Source: Actinacidiphila sp965342175 (GTDB lineage Bacteria; Actinomycetota; Actinomycetes; Streptomycetales; Streptomycetaceae). Taken from it: a stretch of 64,000 nt of DNA. Location of the stretch: the NCBI RefSeq assembly GCF_965342175.1, contig NZ_CBDRBL010000027.1, positions 12,823 to 76,822 on the forward strand. The letters run 5' to 3'. Shown in pieces: positions 24,889-32,549 of this stretch (position 1 is its first letter; each line of letters begins with the position of its first letter). A program made the translations under genes and the position numbers. The notes under the pieces are model-generated. The model saw only the letters and a list, made by a program, of their open reading frames with translations. It ran no database searches and was not told where the DNA came from.

Positions 24889-26121
24889 ATGGAACGGACG
24901 GCATGCTGCGTGGTGGGCGGCGGCCCGGCGGGGATGGTGCTGGCACTCCTTCTGGCCAGGGCGGGGGTGGAGGTCACCGTCCTGGAGAAGCACGGCGACT
25001 TCCTGCGCGACTTCCGCGGTGACACCGTCCACCCCTCGACGCTCGCCCTGCTGGACGAGCTCGGCCTGGCCGAGCGCTTTGCCGCGCTGCCGCAACGCCG
25101 CGTCACGACCGTCCAGTTGCCGATCGGTCCCGGGAAGTCCCTGGTCACCGTCTCGGACGTCAGCACCCTGCGCGGCCCCTACAACTATGTGGCGATGGTC
25201 CCGCAGTGGGACCTGCTGGACCTCCTGGCCGACGAGGCCCGCCGCGAACCGGCGTTCACCCTGCGCATGGGCGCCGAGGCGACCGCCTTCCTCGAGGAAG
25301 GCGGTCGGATCACGGGCGTGCGCTACCGGACCGCCGAAGGGCGCGAGGGCGAGATGCGGGCCATCCTGACCGTGGCGTGCGACGGCCGCGGTTCACTCGC
25401 CCGCTCCCGTCCGGAACTGGGCCTGCGGGAGTTCGGCTGTCCGATGGACGCGTGGTGGTTCCGGGTGCCGCGCGATCCGGGCGACCCTCGGGGGCTGGTC
25501 GGCGGGGTCGGGCACCGCTTCCTCACCGCCATGATCGACCGCGGCTCGTACTGGCAGTGCGCCGCGCTGATCCCCAAGGGCAGCGACGCCGAGCGCCGGG
25601 CCGCGGGCCTCGACCGCTTCCTCGCCGCCTTCTCGGCCGCCACGCCGTGGCTGGGCGACCGCGCGCACGCCGTGCGCTCCTGGGACGAGGTGAAACTGCT
25701 CGACGTGCGCTGCGACCGGCTGGAGCGCTGGCACCGCCCGGGGCTGCTCTGCATCGGCGACGCCGCCCACGCGATGTCGCCCGTGTTCGGGATCGGCATC
25801 AACCTCGCGGTGGAGGACGCCGTCGCCGCCGCGCGCCATCTGGTCGAGCCGCTGCGCCGCGGCAGCGTCGGGCTGAACGACGTGCGCGCCGTCCAGCTGC
25901 GCCGATGGCCGACCACGGCCGCCACGCAGGCCCTGCAGCGCCTGGCCCACCGCCGCTTCGTCGCCCCGGTGCTGGAAGGACGGTCCCCGCTCGGCGACGC
26001 CGACCGCGCGGGGCGGCTCGCCGGCCTGCTGAACTCCACACCCTGGCTGCGGCGGGTGCCCGCCTACTTCATCGGCTACGGCGCCCTGCGCGAGCGCCCC
26101 CCGGCGGCGTCGGTGCGGTAG
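24889..26121 (+). CDS. FAD-dependent aromatic monooxygenase (PHBH family)
   Basis: A 410-residue group A flavoprotein monooxygenase. FAD Rossmann motif VVGGGPAGMVLALLLARAG (about 7-25) with Glu33 in VLEKHGDF, middle motif VACDGRGSLARS, and the second FAD motif LLCIGDAAHAMSPVFGIGIN, then LAVEDAVAAARHL. These enzymes hydroxylate phenols with NAD(P)H and O2. I prefer ATG 24889 with GGAGG upstream. An in-frame ATG at 24844 adds 15 residues. Divergent from the P450 at 23561-24781. Confidence 0.92.
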   Translation: MERTACCVVGGGPAGMVLALLLARAGVEVTVLEKHGDFLRDFRGDTVHPSTLALLDELGLAERFAALPQRRVTTVQLPIGPGKSLVTVSDVSTLRGPYNYVAMVPQWDLLDLLADEARREPAFTLRMGAEATAFLEEGGRITGVRYRTAEGREGEMRAILTVACDGRGSLARSRPELGLREFGCPMDAWWFRVPRDPGDPRGLVGGVGHRFLTAMIDRGSYWQCAALIPKGSDAERRAAGLDRFLAAFSAATPWLGDRAHAVRSWDEVKLLDVRCDRLERWHRPGLLCIGDAAHAMSPVFGIGINLAVEDAVAAARHLVEPLRRGSVGLNDVRAVQLRRWPTTAATQALQRLAHRRFVAPVLEGRSPLGDADRAGRLAGLLNSTPWLRRVPAYFIGYGALRERPPAASVR

Positions 26122-26172
26122 GCCCCCGGGTCCCCGCGCCGCGGGGAAGCCGAGCGCGGAGGCCGTGCCGGT

Positions 26173-27051
26173 TCACGGGTTCCCGGCGGCGTTGCGGGCG
26201 ATCGCGTCGACGACCGTGGGCCAGACCTGTTCCGGCAGGTCGTGCCCCATCCCGGGGACCAGCAGCAGTTCGCTGCCCGGCACCGCGGCCGCCGTCGCCC
26301 GGCCGCCGCTCTGGTCGATCAGCGGATCCTGCTCGCCGTGCACGACCACCGTCGGCACCGCCACCGACCGCAGGCCTGGTGTGCGGTCCGGTGAGGCGAG
26401 GATCGCGGCGTACTGGCGCACATAGCCCTCGGGGCGGTACGCGCGGTCGTAGGCCTCGGTCACGCGTGCGCGCAGTTCCTCGGGGGCCACCGGGTAGGCG
26501 GGGGAGCCGATCACGGCCGCCCGGCGGACCCCCTCCGCGATGACCGCCTCGCGTGTCAGGGGCACGCCGTTCGAGGCGGGCAGCGCCGCGATGGCCTCCG
26601 CCGAGGCGCGGCCGACCGACCGGTCGCCGGTGGTGGACATGATCGAGCACAGGGACAGCACCCGGTCGGGATGGTCGATCACCAACTGCTGGGCGATCAT
26701 GCCGCCCATCGAGGCGCCGACGACATGTGCGGCCGCGATGTCCAGCGCCTCCAGGAGCCCGGCCGCGTCGTCGGCCATGTCGGCCAGCAGGTAGGGGACG
26801 GTGGAGGAGTCGCCCGACAGCACGGCGCGGATGTCCGGAAGGGGGTGCCCGTCGAGACCGGTCGACAGACCCGCGTCGCGGTTGTCGTAGCGCACGACGT
26901 GAAAGCCCCGGTCCGCGAGCGCCGAGCAGAATTCCGGCCGCCACAGGGTCATCTGGGCGCCGAGGCCCATGATGAGCAGCAGCGCCGGATCGTCCGGGCT
27001 GCCGAAGGTGTCGTACTCGAGCTCTACTCCGTTGGACTTCGCGCGTGGCAT
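26173..27051 (-). CDS. Alpha/beta hydrolase, RdmC/TAP-like esterase
   Basis: A 292-residue alpha/beta hydrolase. Nucleophile Ser114 in HVVGASMGGMIAQQL, acid in VVVHGEQDPLIDQ, His in LLVPGMGHDLPEQVWP. The layout (LLLIMGLGAQMTLWRPEFCS, then VVRYDNRDAGLS) is that of the aclacinomycin methylesterase RdmC group and of many generic esterases. ATG 27051 follows AAGGAG. A TetR-type palindrome lies 36 bp upstream. Substrate unknown. Confidence 0.88.
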   Translation of the reverse strand: MPRAKSNGVELEYDTFGSPDDPALLLIMGLGAQMTLWRPEFCSALADRGFHVVRYDNRDAGLSTGLDGHPLPDIRAVLSGDSSTVPYLLADMADDAAGLLEALDIAAAHVVGASMGGMIAQQLVIDHPDRVLSLCSIMSTTGDRSVGRASAEAIAALPASNGVPLTREAVIAEGVRRAAVIGSPAYPVAPEELRARVTEAYDRAYRPEGYVRQYAAILASPDRTPGLRSVAVPTVVVHGEQDPLIDQSGGRATAAAVPGSELLLVPGMGHDLPEQVWPTVVDAIARNAAGNP

Positions 27052-27502
27052 GCGTGGCTCCTTGGGGCTCGCGGGCGACCGGCTCATACCGTCCAGTCGG
27101 TACGATAGTGGCGCCGTCCCCGCTCGGCACCCCCGGCGCGAAGGAGTGCGCTCGCGGCCCGGGCCGCGCGGTCATGAGGTGCATGCTCCCCGCGGCGTCC
27201 CCGGGCCGCGACTCTCGAGGGCTGTTCGCGTGGTGCGATACCTGCCCGGCCGCGCTGCTCCAGGACCGGAACGCGGCCTCCAACCGCCGGGGCGCGGCCC
27301 GGCAGGTGCCGCGATTCGGAAGCCCTACTCTGTGCACCGTGCACAGAGACGGAGGAGGGGCGACGCCCGAGCGTCCGCACCCTGGCGGTGAATCCGGCGG
27401 ACCCCGCCGTATACGTCGTCCCGCGGCCCGGCAAGCGGCCACGGCGGTCCTCCTGAACGGCCGCCTCGGTGAGCGGCCGCCCGCCGACGAAGGAGCAGCG
27501 CC
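27052..27502. other. Divergent intergenic region, 451 bp
   Basis: Between the hydrolase and the CoA-transferase. It contains the palindrome at 27087-27102 next to the hydrolase, and no supported gene. Confidence 0.5.
27087..27102. promoter_or_regulatory. TetR-type operator candidate
   Basis: TACCG-TCCAGT-CGGTA, perfect 5-bp arms with a 6-bp spacer, very like TetR-family operators of the ACCG-N6-CGGT kind. It sits 36 bp upstream of the hydrolase start. No TetR gene is nearby; the nearest is at 45579-46277, beside a different palindrome. Confidence 0.5.
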
Positions 27503-28900
27503 ATGACGCAGCCTGCCGACGCCCCCACCGCCCACGCCTGGGACGCCCTCGGCGGGGCCCCGGAGGCGGTGCGCCATGTGGTGTACCGGGAGGTTCCCGG
27601 GGTGCTGCCCGCGCGCCTGCCGGTACGCCGCTTGGCTCGGGCCGCGGTCGGGGTCTGCTCTTTGGCCGCCGCCGAGCTGCTCGCCCTGCGCTCCGGCGGG
27701 ACGCCGCCCCCGGTGGAGGTGGACGAGGCGGCGGTGGCCGCGGCCTTCGTCAGCGAGCGGCACCTGCGGATCGACGGCCGGCCGGGGACGTCCTTCGCGC
27801 CGCTGTCCGGGTTCTGGCGCACGGCGGACGGGTGGGTGCGCACCCACGCCAACTACCCGCACCACCGCGCCCGGTTGACGGCCGCCCTCGGCATTCCCGA
27901 TGGTGCTGACGGCGGCGCCGGTGCCGACCCGGAAGCCGTGTCCAGGCGCCTGGCGGCCGAACTGGCCGGCCGCCGGGCCGCGGAGGTCGAGGAGACCGTC
28001 TACGCGGCGGGGGGACTGGCCGTCGCCGTACGGGACCCGAGCGCCGGCACGCAGCCCCTCGTGGAGATCGAGCGGACCGACGACGCCGCGGTGCGCACGC
28101 TGCCGCCCGCGGGGCTGCCCGCGGCGGGCGTCCGGGTGCTCGACCTGACACGGGTCATCGCCGGACCGGTCGCCACGCGCACGCTGGCCCTGCTCGGCGC
28201 GGACGTCCTGCGGGTCGACAGCCCCCGCCTGCCGGAGGACGAGTGGGCGCACGCCGACACCGGCTTCGGGAAGCGGTCGGCGCGGCTCGACCTCTCCGGA
28301 CCCGACCGCACCGTCCTGCAGGAACTCCTCGCCTCCGCCGACGTGGTCGTGACCGGCTACCGCCCCGGCGCGCTGGACCGCTACGGTCTCGCGCCGGAGG
28401 CGCTGCGCGAGCGCCGGCCGGGACTCGTCGTCGCCCAGATCCGGGCCTGGGAGCGGTCGGGGCCCTGGGCGGAGCGGCGCGGATTCGACAGTCTGGTGCA
28501 GGCGCGCTGCGGCATCGCCTCGGTGGAGGCCGGACCGGACGGCCGCCCCGGCGTCCTTCCCGCCCAGGCCCTCGACCACGGCACCGGCTACCTGCTCGCC
28601 GCGGCGGTCCTTCGCGCCCTGACCGACGCCCGCCGCGACGGCGGCGGCCGGCTGCTGCGGCTGTCGCTGACGGGCACCGCTTCCTGGCTGCTCCACGGCA
28701 TCGGCCCGGGCGACCCGGGCGGTGAAGCGGCCCCCGGCGACGATGACGGCCCCGCCCGCCGGCTCGCCGTCACGGACTCCGTGTACGGACGCCTCGTCCA
28801 TGCCCGGCCGCCGCTCGGTTATCGGGGCGTCCCGGTGGACTGGAGCAGCCCGCCGGGTCTCTGGGGCGCCGACGCGGCGGTCTGGCGGCAGCCTGCCTGA
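27503..28900 (+). CDS. CoA-transferase family III (CaiB/BaiF), long actinobacterial form
   Basis: A 465-residue protein. The C-terminal two thirds hold a full family III core: GVRVLDLTRVIAGPVATRTL, then LGADVLRVDSP, DLSGPDRTVLQELLASADVV and RRPGLVVAQIRAWERSGPWA. The likely catalytic Asp is in QALDHGTGYLLAAAVLRAL. The first 190 residues look like a partial second CoA-transferase half (FAPLSGFWRTADGWVRTHAN). ATG 27503 follows AAGGAG. Substrate unknown. It is the second such enzyme in the window and is only distantly related to the one at 15686-16921. Confidence 0.88.
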   Translation: MTQPADAPTAHAWDALGGAPEAVRHVVYREVPGVLPARLPVRRLARAAVGVCSLAAAELLALRSGGTPPPVEVDEAAVAAAFVSERHLRIDGRPGTSFAPLSGFWRTADGWVRTHANYPHHRARLTAALGIPDGADGGAGADPEAVSRRLAAELAGRRAAEVEETVYAAGGLAVAVRDPSAGTQPLVEIERTDDAAVRTLPPAGLPAAGVRVLDLTRVIAGPVATRTLALLGADVLRVDSPRLPEDEWAHADTGFGKRSARLDLSGPDRTVLQELLASADVVVTGYRPGALDRYGLAPEALRERRPGLVVAQIRAWERSGPWAERRGFDSLVQARCGIASVEAGPDGRPGVLPAQALDHGTGYLLAAAVLRALTDARRDGGGRLLRLSLTGTASWLLHGIGPGDPGGEAAPGDDDGPARRLAVTDSVYGRLVHARPPLGYRGVPVDWSSPPGLWGADAAVWRQPA

Positions 28901-29164
28901 GCCGACTCGCGCGCGGGCCGCGGTCTCCGGCCCGTACGGCGGCGCGGGAACCGGGAGCCGCGGACGCCGCTGCGCCGAACCGCCTGACGGTCAGGGCCGG
29001 GCCCCACCGGCGCCCCGGCCCGCCACCGGGGAGCAGGGCCTGCGGGGCAGGCGCAGGACGTCCGGCACTCGGACGCATACGAGGTTCGCGCCCACCGCGC
29101 AGTAGCATGCGAAGAACGGCCCCAACGCACGCAGAGACCGACGATCCGGAGATACCGACCGCAC

Positions 29165-30007
29165 ATGGTGACCATCGCCTACCAGGGAGAACCCGGATCC
29201 AATTCGGCCGCCGCCGCCCGCACCCTGTACCCCGACAGCCGGGAACTGCCCTGCATCACCTTCGAGCAGGCGCTGGAGGCGGTCGCGCTGGGGAACGCCG
29301 ATCTGGCCGTGATCCCCGTGGACAACTCGGCCGCCGGCCGCGTCGCCGACGTCCACCACCTGCTGCCGGAATCCGGCCTCACGATCATCGCTGAGTACTT
29401 CCTGCCCATCCGCTTCGACCTGATGGGCGTCCCCGGTGCTGCGCTGGAGGACGTCGCATACGTCCGCAGCCATGTGCACGCGCTGGGGCAGTGCCGGAAG
29501 GTCATCCGCGAGGGCGGCTGGCAGACGCTGGTGAGCGACGACACCGCGGGCGCCGCCCGCGAGGTCGCGGAGCTCGGCGATCCGCGGCACGCGGCCCTCG
29601 CCCCGCCCGGCGCCGCGGAACTCTACGGGCTGCAGGTACTGCGCGGCGGCGTGGAGGACACCTCGGACAACACGACCCGCTTCGTCGTCCTCACCCGCGA
29701 CGCCCAGGTCCCGCCGAACTCGGGCACGCCCATGATGACCAGCCTGTTCTTCTCCGTGCGCAACATCCCGAGCGCGCTCTACAAGGCACTCGGCGGCTTC
29801 TCCAGCAACGCGGTGAACCTCACCAAGATCGAGAGCTACCAGGTGGGCGCGGGCCTCAAGGCCAGTCGCTTCTACGTCGAGATCGAGGGCCACCCGCAGG
29901 AGAGCAGCGTGGCCCTGGCCCTGGAGGAGCTGCGCTTCTTCTCCTCCGAGGTGCGGATCATGGGCGTCTACCCGGCCCACGCGCACCGCTGCGTGGACCG
30001 CGACTGA
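29165..30007 (+). CDS. pheA: Prephenate dehydratase with ACT domain, non-housekeeping type
   Basis: Converts prephenate to phenylpyruvate. A 280-residue stand-alone enzyme with the catalytic domain at 1-178, the DNTTRF motif at 168-173 (catalytic Thr), and a C-terminal ACT domain (about 190-268) with the Phe-binding ESYQVGAGLKASRF in place of the common ESRP. The start MVTIAYQGEPGSNSAAAART is unlike the housekeeping Streptomyces PheA as I recall it (YLGPEGTFTEAAL) and nearer proteobacterial forms, so this looks like a second, possibly acquired copy. The GGAG before ATG 29165 is 14 nt away. GTG 29168 is an alternative start. Confidence 0.88.
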   Translation: MVTIAYQGEPGSNSAAAARTLYPDSRELPCITFEQALEAVALGNADLAVIPVDNSAAGRVADVHHLLPESGLTIIAEYFLPIRFDLMGVPGAALEDVAYVRSHVHALGQCRKVIREGGWQTLVSDDTAGAAREVAELGDPRHAALAPPGAAELYGLQVLRGGVEDTSDNTTRFVVLTRDAQVPPNSGTPMMTSLFFSVRNIPSALYKALGGFSSNAVNLTKIESYQVGAGLKASRFYVEIEGHPQESSVALALEELRFFSSEVRIMGVYPAHAHRCVDRD

Positions 30008-30339
30008 CGCCGGATCGGTGCACCGCGCCGCACCCCTGCCTCGGTGGGAGCTGCCCCCACGTGAGCGTCTGACAACGCCTGCCGTACGTCCCCGGAGCGC
30101 GGGACGCCGCAGGTCCGAGCGCGCCCCGCGTCCTGTCGGCGTACGCCGCGCGTCCGCGCCGTCCTCGTCCCCATAGGGGCGTTTTGTCGTGCCACATCCC
30201 GTACTGGCGGGTTTCACCCCGACGGCCCATGCGCGTGACCCGGTCGGCATACACGGTCGGGCCTGTCGCCCTGGAGCGGTGAACACTCAGGTGCCGAGGG
30301 CGGCCCCCGCCCTGATCCTCGAGGAAAGCGAGATACGGC
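30008..30339. other. Intergenic region
   Basis: About 330 bp. A weak hairpin GTGGG-N7-CCCAC follows the pheA stop at about 30041. The sequence near 30170-30190 (CCCCATAGGGGCGTTTTG) contains a small palindrome. No gene. Confidence 0.4.
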
Positions 30340-31317
30340 ATGGCGGCACATCTGGATTCCCGTCCCCGGCGTCGTATACGCCGCGCCGACATTGCCGCGG
30401 CCGGCTGCGCCCTGGCCCTGTGCGCGTCCGCCGCGGCCCCCGCCGCCGCGGACGCTGGCACGGCCGGGAGCAAGCCGACGGTGGTTCTGATCCACGGGGC
30501 GTTCGCGGACGCCTCCAGCTGGAACGGGGTGATCGAGCGGCTCGAAGCCCGCGGCTACACCGTCTTCGCCCCCGCCAACCCGCTGCGCGGGCTGTACAGC
30601 GACTCGACCTACATCGCCTCCGTGCTGAAGAGCGTGAAGGGCCCGATCGTCCTGGCCGGGCACTCCTACGGCGGTGCGGTGATCAGCACGGCCGCGGCCG
30701 GCAACCCCCAGGTGAAGTCGCTGGTGTACGTCTCGGCCCTGATGCCCGACGTCGGCGAGAGCGGGATGTCGCTGTCCGAGCGCTTCCCCAGCGCACTCGG
30801 CACCGCCACCACCTCCGTGCCGTTCGAGGCGGGCGGCGGCGTCAGCGGCACCGACCAGTACCTCAAGCGCGACAAGGTGCACCCGGTGTTCGCGAACTGC
30901 CTCTCGGAGCGTCAGGCGAACCTGCTGGGGGTCACCCAGCGGCCCGCCGCCACGACGGCGTTCTCCGAGAAGGCCAAGGTCGCGGCCTGGAAGACCATTC
31001 CGTCCTGGGCCATCGTCGGTCGCGAGGACATGACCATCAGCCCGGAGCAGGAGCGCTTCCAGGCCGAGCGGGCCCACGCGCACACAGTGGAGCTCGACAC
31101 CTGTCACGTGTCGCTGATCGCGCAGCCGGCTGCCGTCGCCGACGTGATCCTCCAGGCCGCCACCGCCGCCGAGGCCGACCGCCCGGCGCTGGCGGACACC
31201 GGGTCCGCGAAGGGCCGGCCCGATGTCGCCGCTCTCGCAGGGGTGGCCGGGGGAGTGCTGGTGGCCGGCGCGGGAGCCTTCCTCGGCGCCCGCCGTCTGC
31301 GGCGCCGCTCCGCTTGA
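30340..31317 (+). CDS. Secreted, membrane-anchored alpha/beta hydrolase
   Basis: A 325-residue hydrolase with an N-terminal signal peptide (RRRIRRAD then AAAGCALALCASAAAPAAA) and a C-terminal hydrophobic helix with basic tail (AGVAGGVLVAGAGAFLGARR, then LRRRSA), so it is exported and held on the outer face. Nucleophile Ser109 in VLAGHSYGGAVIS, acid in IVGREDMTI, His in DTCHVSLI. It resembles the pheromone/haloperoxidase-like hydrolases. The two consecutive cysteines C189 and C261 region could form a disulphide. ATG 30340 has only a loose GAGGAAAG site. Confidence 0.82.
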   Translation: MAAHLDSRPRRRIRRADIAAAGCALALCASAAAPAAADAGTAGSKPTVVLIHGAFADASSWNGVIERLEARGYTVFAPANPLRGLYSDSTYIASVLKSVKGPIVLAGHSYGGAVISTAAAGNPQVKSLVYVSALMPDVGESGMSLSERFPSALGTATTSVPFEAGGGVSGTDQYLKRDKVHPVFANCLSERQANLLGVTQRPAATTAFSEKAKVAAWKTIPSWAIVGREDMTISPEQERFQAERAHAHTVELDTCHVSLIAQPAAVADVILQAATAAEADRPALADTGSAKGRPDVAALAGVAGGVLVAGAGAFLGARRLRRRSA

Positions 31318-31349
31318 TCCCCTGTTCCGCCTGATCCCCTGTTCCGCCT
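31316..31349. repeat. 17-bp tandem repeat (x2)
   Basis: GATCCCCTGTTCCGCCT occurs twice without a gap, starting inside the hydrolase stop codon. It adds a second in-phase-independent copy just past the gene and looks like a recent slippage event. Confidence 0.9.
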
Positions 31350-31372
31350 GAGGGACGTGCCCGCGGACGGCG

Positions 31373-32374
31373 TCAGTGGCCGTGGCCACCGGTGCCGCGG
31401 CCGTCCGCGTCGGCGCGTGCGTCACCCGGGGCGGCCGTGACCGTGAAGGCCGCGGTGCGCACCGCGCCGTTGTGCCGGAAGTCGAAGAACAGCCGGTATG
31501 TGCCCGCGCTCGGGGCTGTGGTCCGGAAGGAGACGTCCGGTCCGGGAGCGGTCCGGCCGTCGCCCGGGGCGCCGCCCGGGTGCACGTGCAGATACGCCAC
31601 GTCGCCGGCGCGCAGGGCGACCAGGTGGCCGTAGGCGCCGAGGTAGGGCTGCAGGTCCGTCACCTCGCGGCCGTCCCTGGTCACCGTCAGCCGCAGCTCC
31701 TGCTCCGCGCCCGCCCGCAGGTCCCCGTCGAGCGTCACGGTGTAGCCGTCCACGGTCGCCGTCCGGGAGGCCGGCATGGGACCGGTCGGCCGGTGGTCTC
31801 CGGCCACCGACAGGTCCGTACCGAGTGTGAGGTTCCGGCCGCCCTCCGCGTCGGGGGTGAAGTCGGCGAACACCCGGTAGTCCCCGGCGTGGGGCAGACC
31901 GACCGTGGTGCTCCACGTGCCGTCGGCGGCGCGGACCGGATGCAGATGGCGGTAGCCGGTCAGGTCGCGTGAGGCGAGGATCAGGTGCAGCTCCTTGCCA
32001 TGGGCGCGCCGGTACTCGGTGAGCGGGCGGCCGCCGGAGTCGCGTATGAGGAAGCGCAGCGGCACCGGGTGGCCGGAGTCGACCCGCGGCGTGAGCAGGT
32101 CGAGGGTGTAGCCGGCCTCGCTGGTGGCCAGGCCGCCCGCGGGATGCGCGGCCGAGGCCGAGGAGCCGGTCGCGGTCTCGGCGGTGCCCGGGGCGTCGGC
32201 GGCGTTCGAGGCGTGGCCGGTGCCGGCCGTGTCGTGCGCCTGCTCCGTGGCCGGTGCTGTTGCGCCTGCCGCCGAAGTGCGGACCGGGTCGAGGGCCGCG
32301 CCTACGCCGTAGGAGATGCCGAAAGAGGCCGCCAGAACGGCTGCGAACGCGGTGATCTTCGTTCCGGTGTTCAA
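31373..32374 (-). CDS. Secreted copper-responsive protein (YtkA-like region)
   Basis: A 333-residue exported protein, signal peptide at 1-28 (TKITAFAAVLAASFGISYGV), then an Ala/Thr/Gly-rich linker and two beta-sandwich-like halves (GYTLDLLTPRVDSGHPVPLR and GYTVTLDGDLRAGAEQELRL), each with HLHP or HVHP pairs able to bind metal. His-rich end GTGGHGH. No ATG is available; TTG 32374 behind GGAG is the only sensible start. A CsoR-type box lies 60 bp upstream, so copper control is likely. It may bind or deliver copper on the cell surface. Confidence 0.78.
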   Translation of the reverse strand: MNTGTKITAFAAVLAASFGISYGVGAALDPVRTSAAGATAPATEQAHDTAGTGHASNAADAPGTAETATGSSASAAHPAGGLATSEAGYTLDLLTPRVDSGHPVPLRFLIRDSGGRPLTEYRRAHGKELHLILASRDLTGYRHLHPVRAADGTWSTTVGLPHAGDYRVFADFTPDAEGGRNLTLGTDLSVAGDHRPTGPMPASRTATVDGYTVTLDGDLRAGAEQELRLTVTRDGREVTDLQPYLGAYGHLVALRAGDVAYLHVHPGGAPGDGRTAPGPDVSFRTTAPSAGTYRLFFDFRHNGAVRTAAFTVTAAPGDARADADGRGTGGHGH

Positions 32375-32433
32375 GGGGGCTCCGTGAGTGCCGTGGCCAG
32401 GATGCGCGCCGGGTGGACACGCGCCCTCAAGAT

Positions 32434-32450
32434 ATACCCCCCTGGGGTAT
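32434..32450. promoter_or_regulatory. CsoR-type copper operator
   Basis: ATACCCCCCTGGGGTAT is a perfect 7-3-7 palindrome with the TACCCC...GGGGTA core of actinobacterial CsoR boxes. It lies 60 bp before the TTG start of the secreted protein gene, on a locally AT-richer stretch. Confidence 0.8.
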
Positions 32451-32549
32451 GTGCCAAGGTGTGCGGCAGCACGCGGGGGCGCTCCGGTCGTGGGGACAGG
32501 GCGCACGCACGGCGCGGACGCGGACGCCGGGTTTTGGGTCCGGCGCGCG

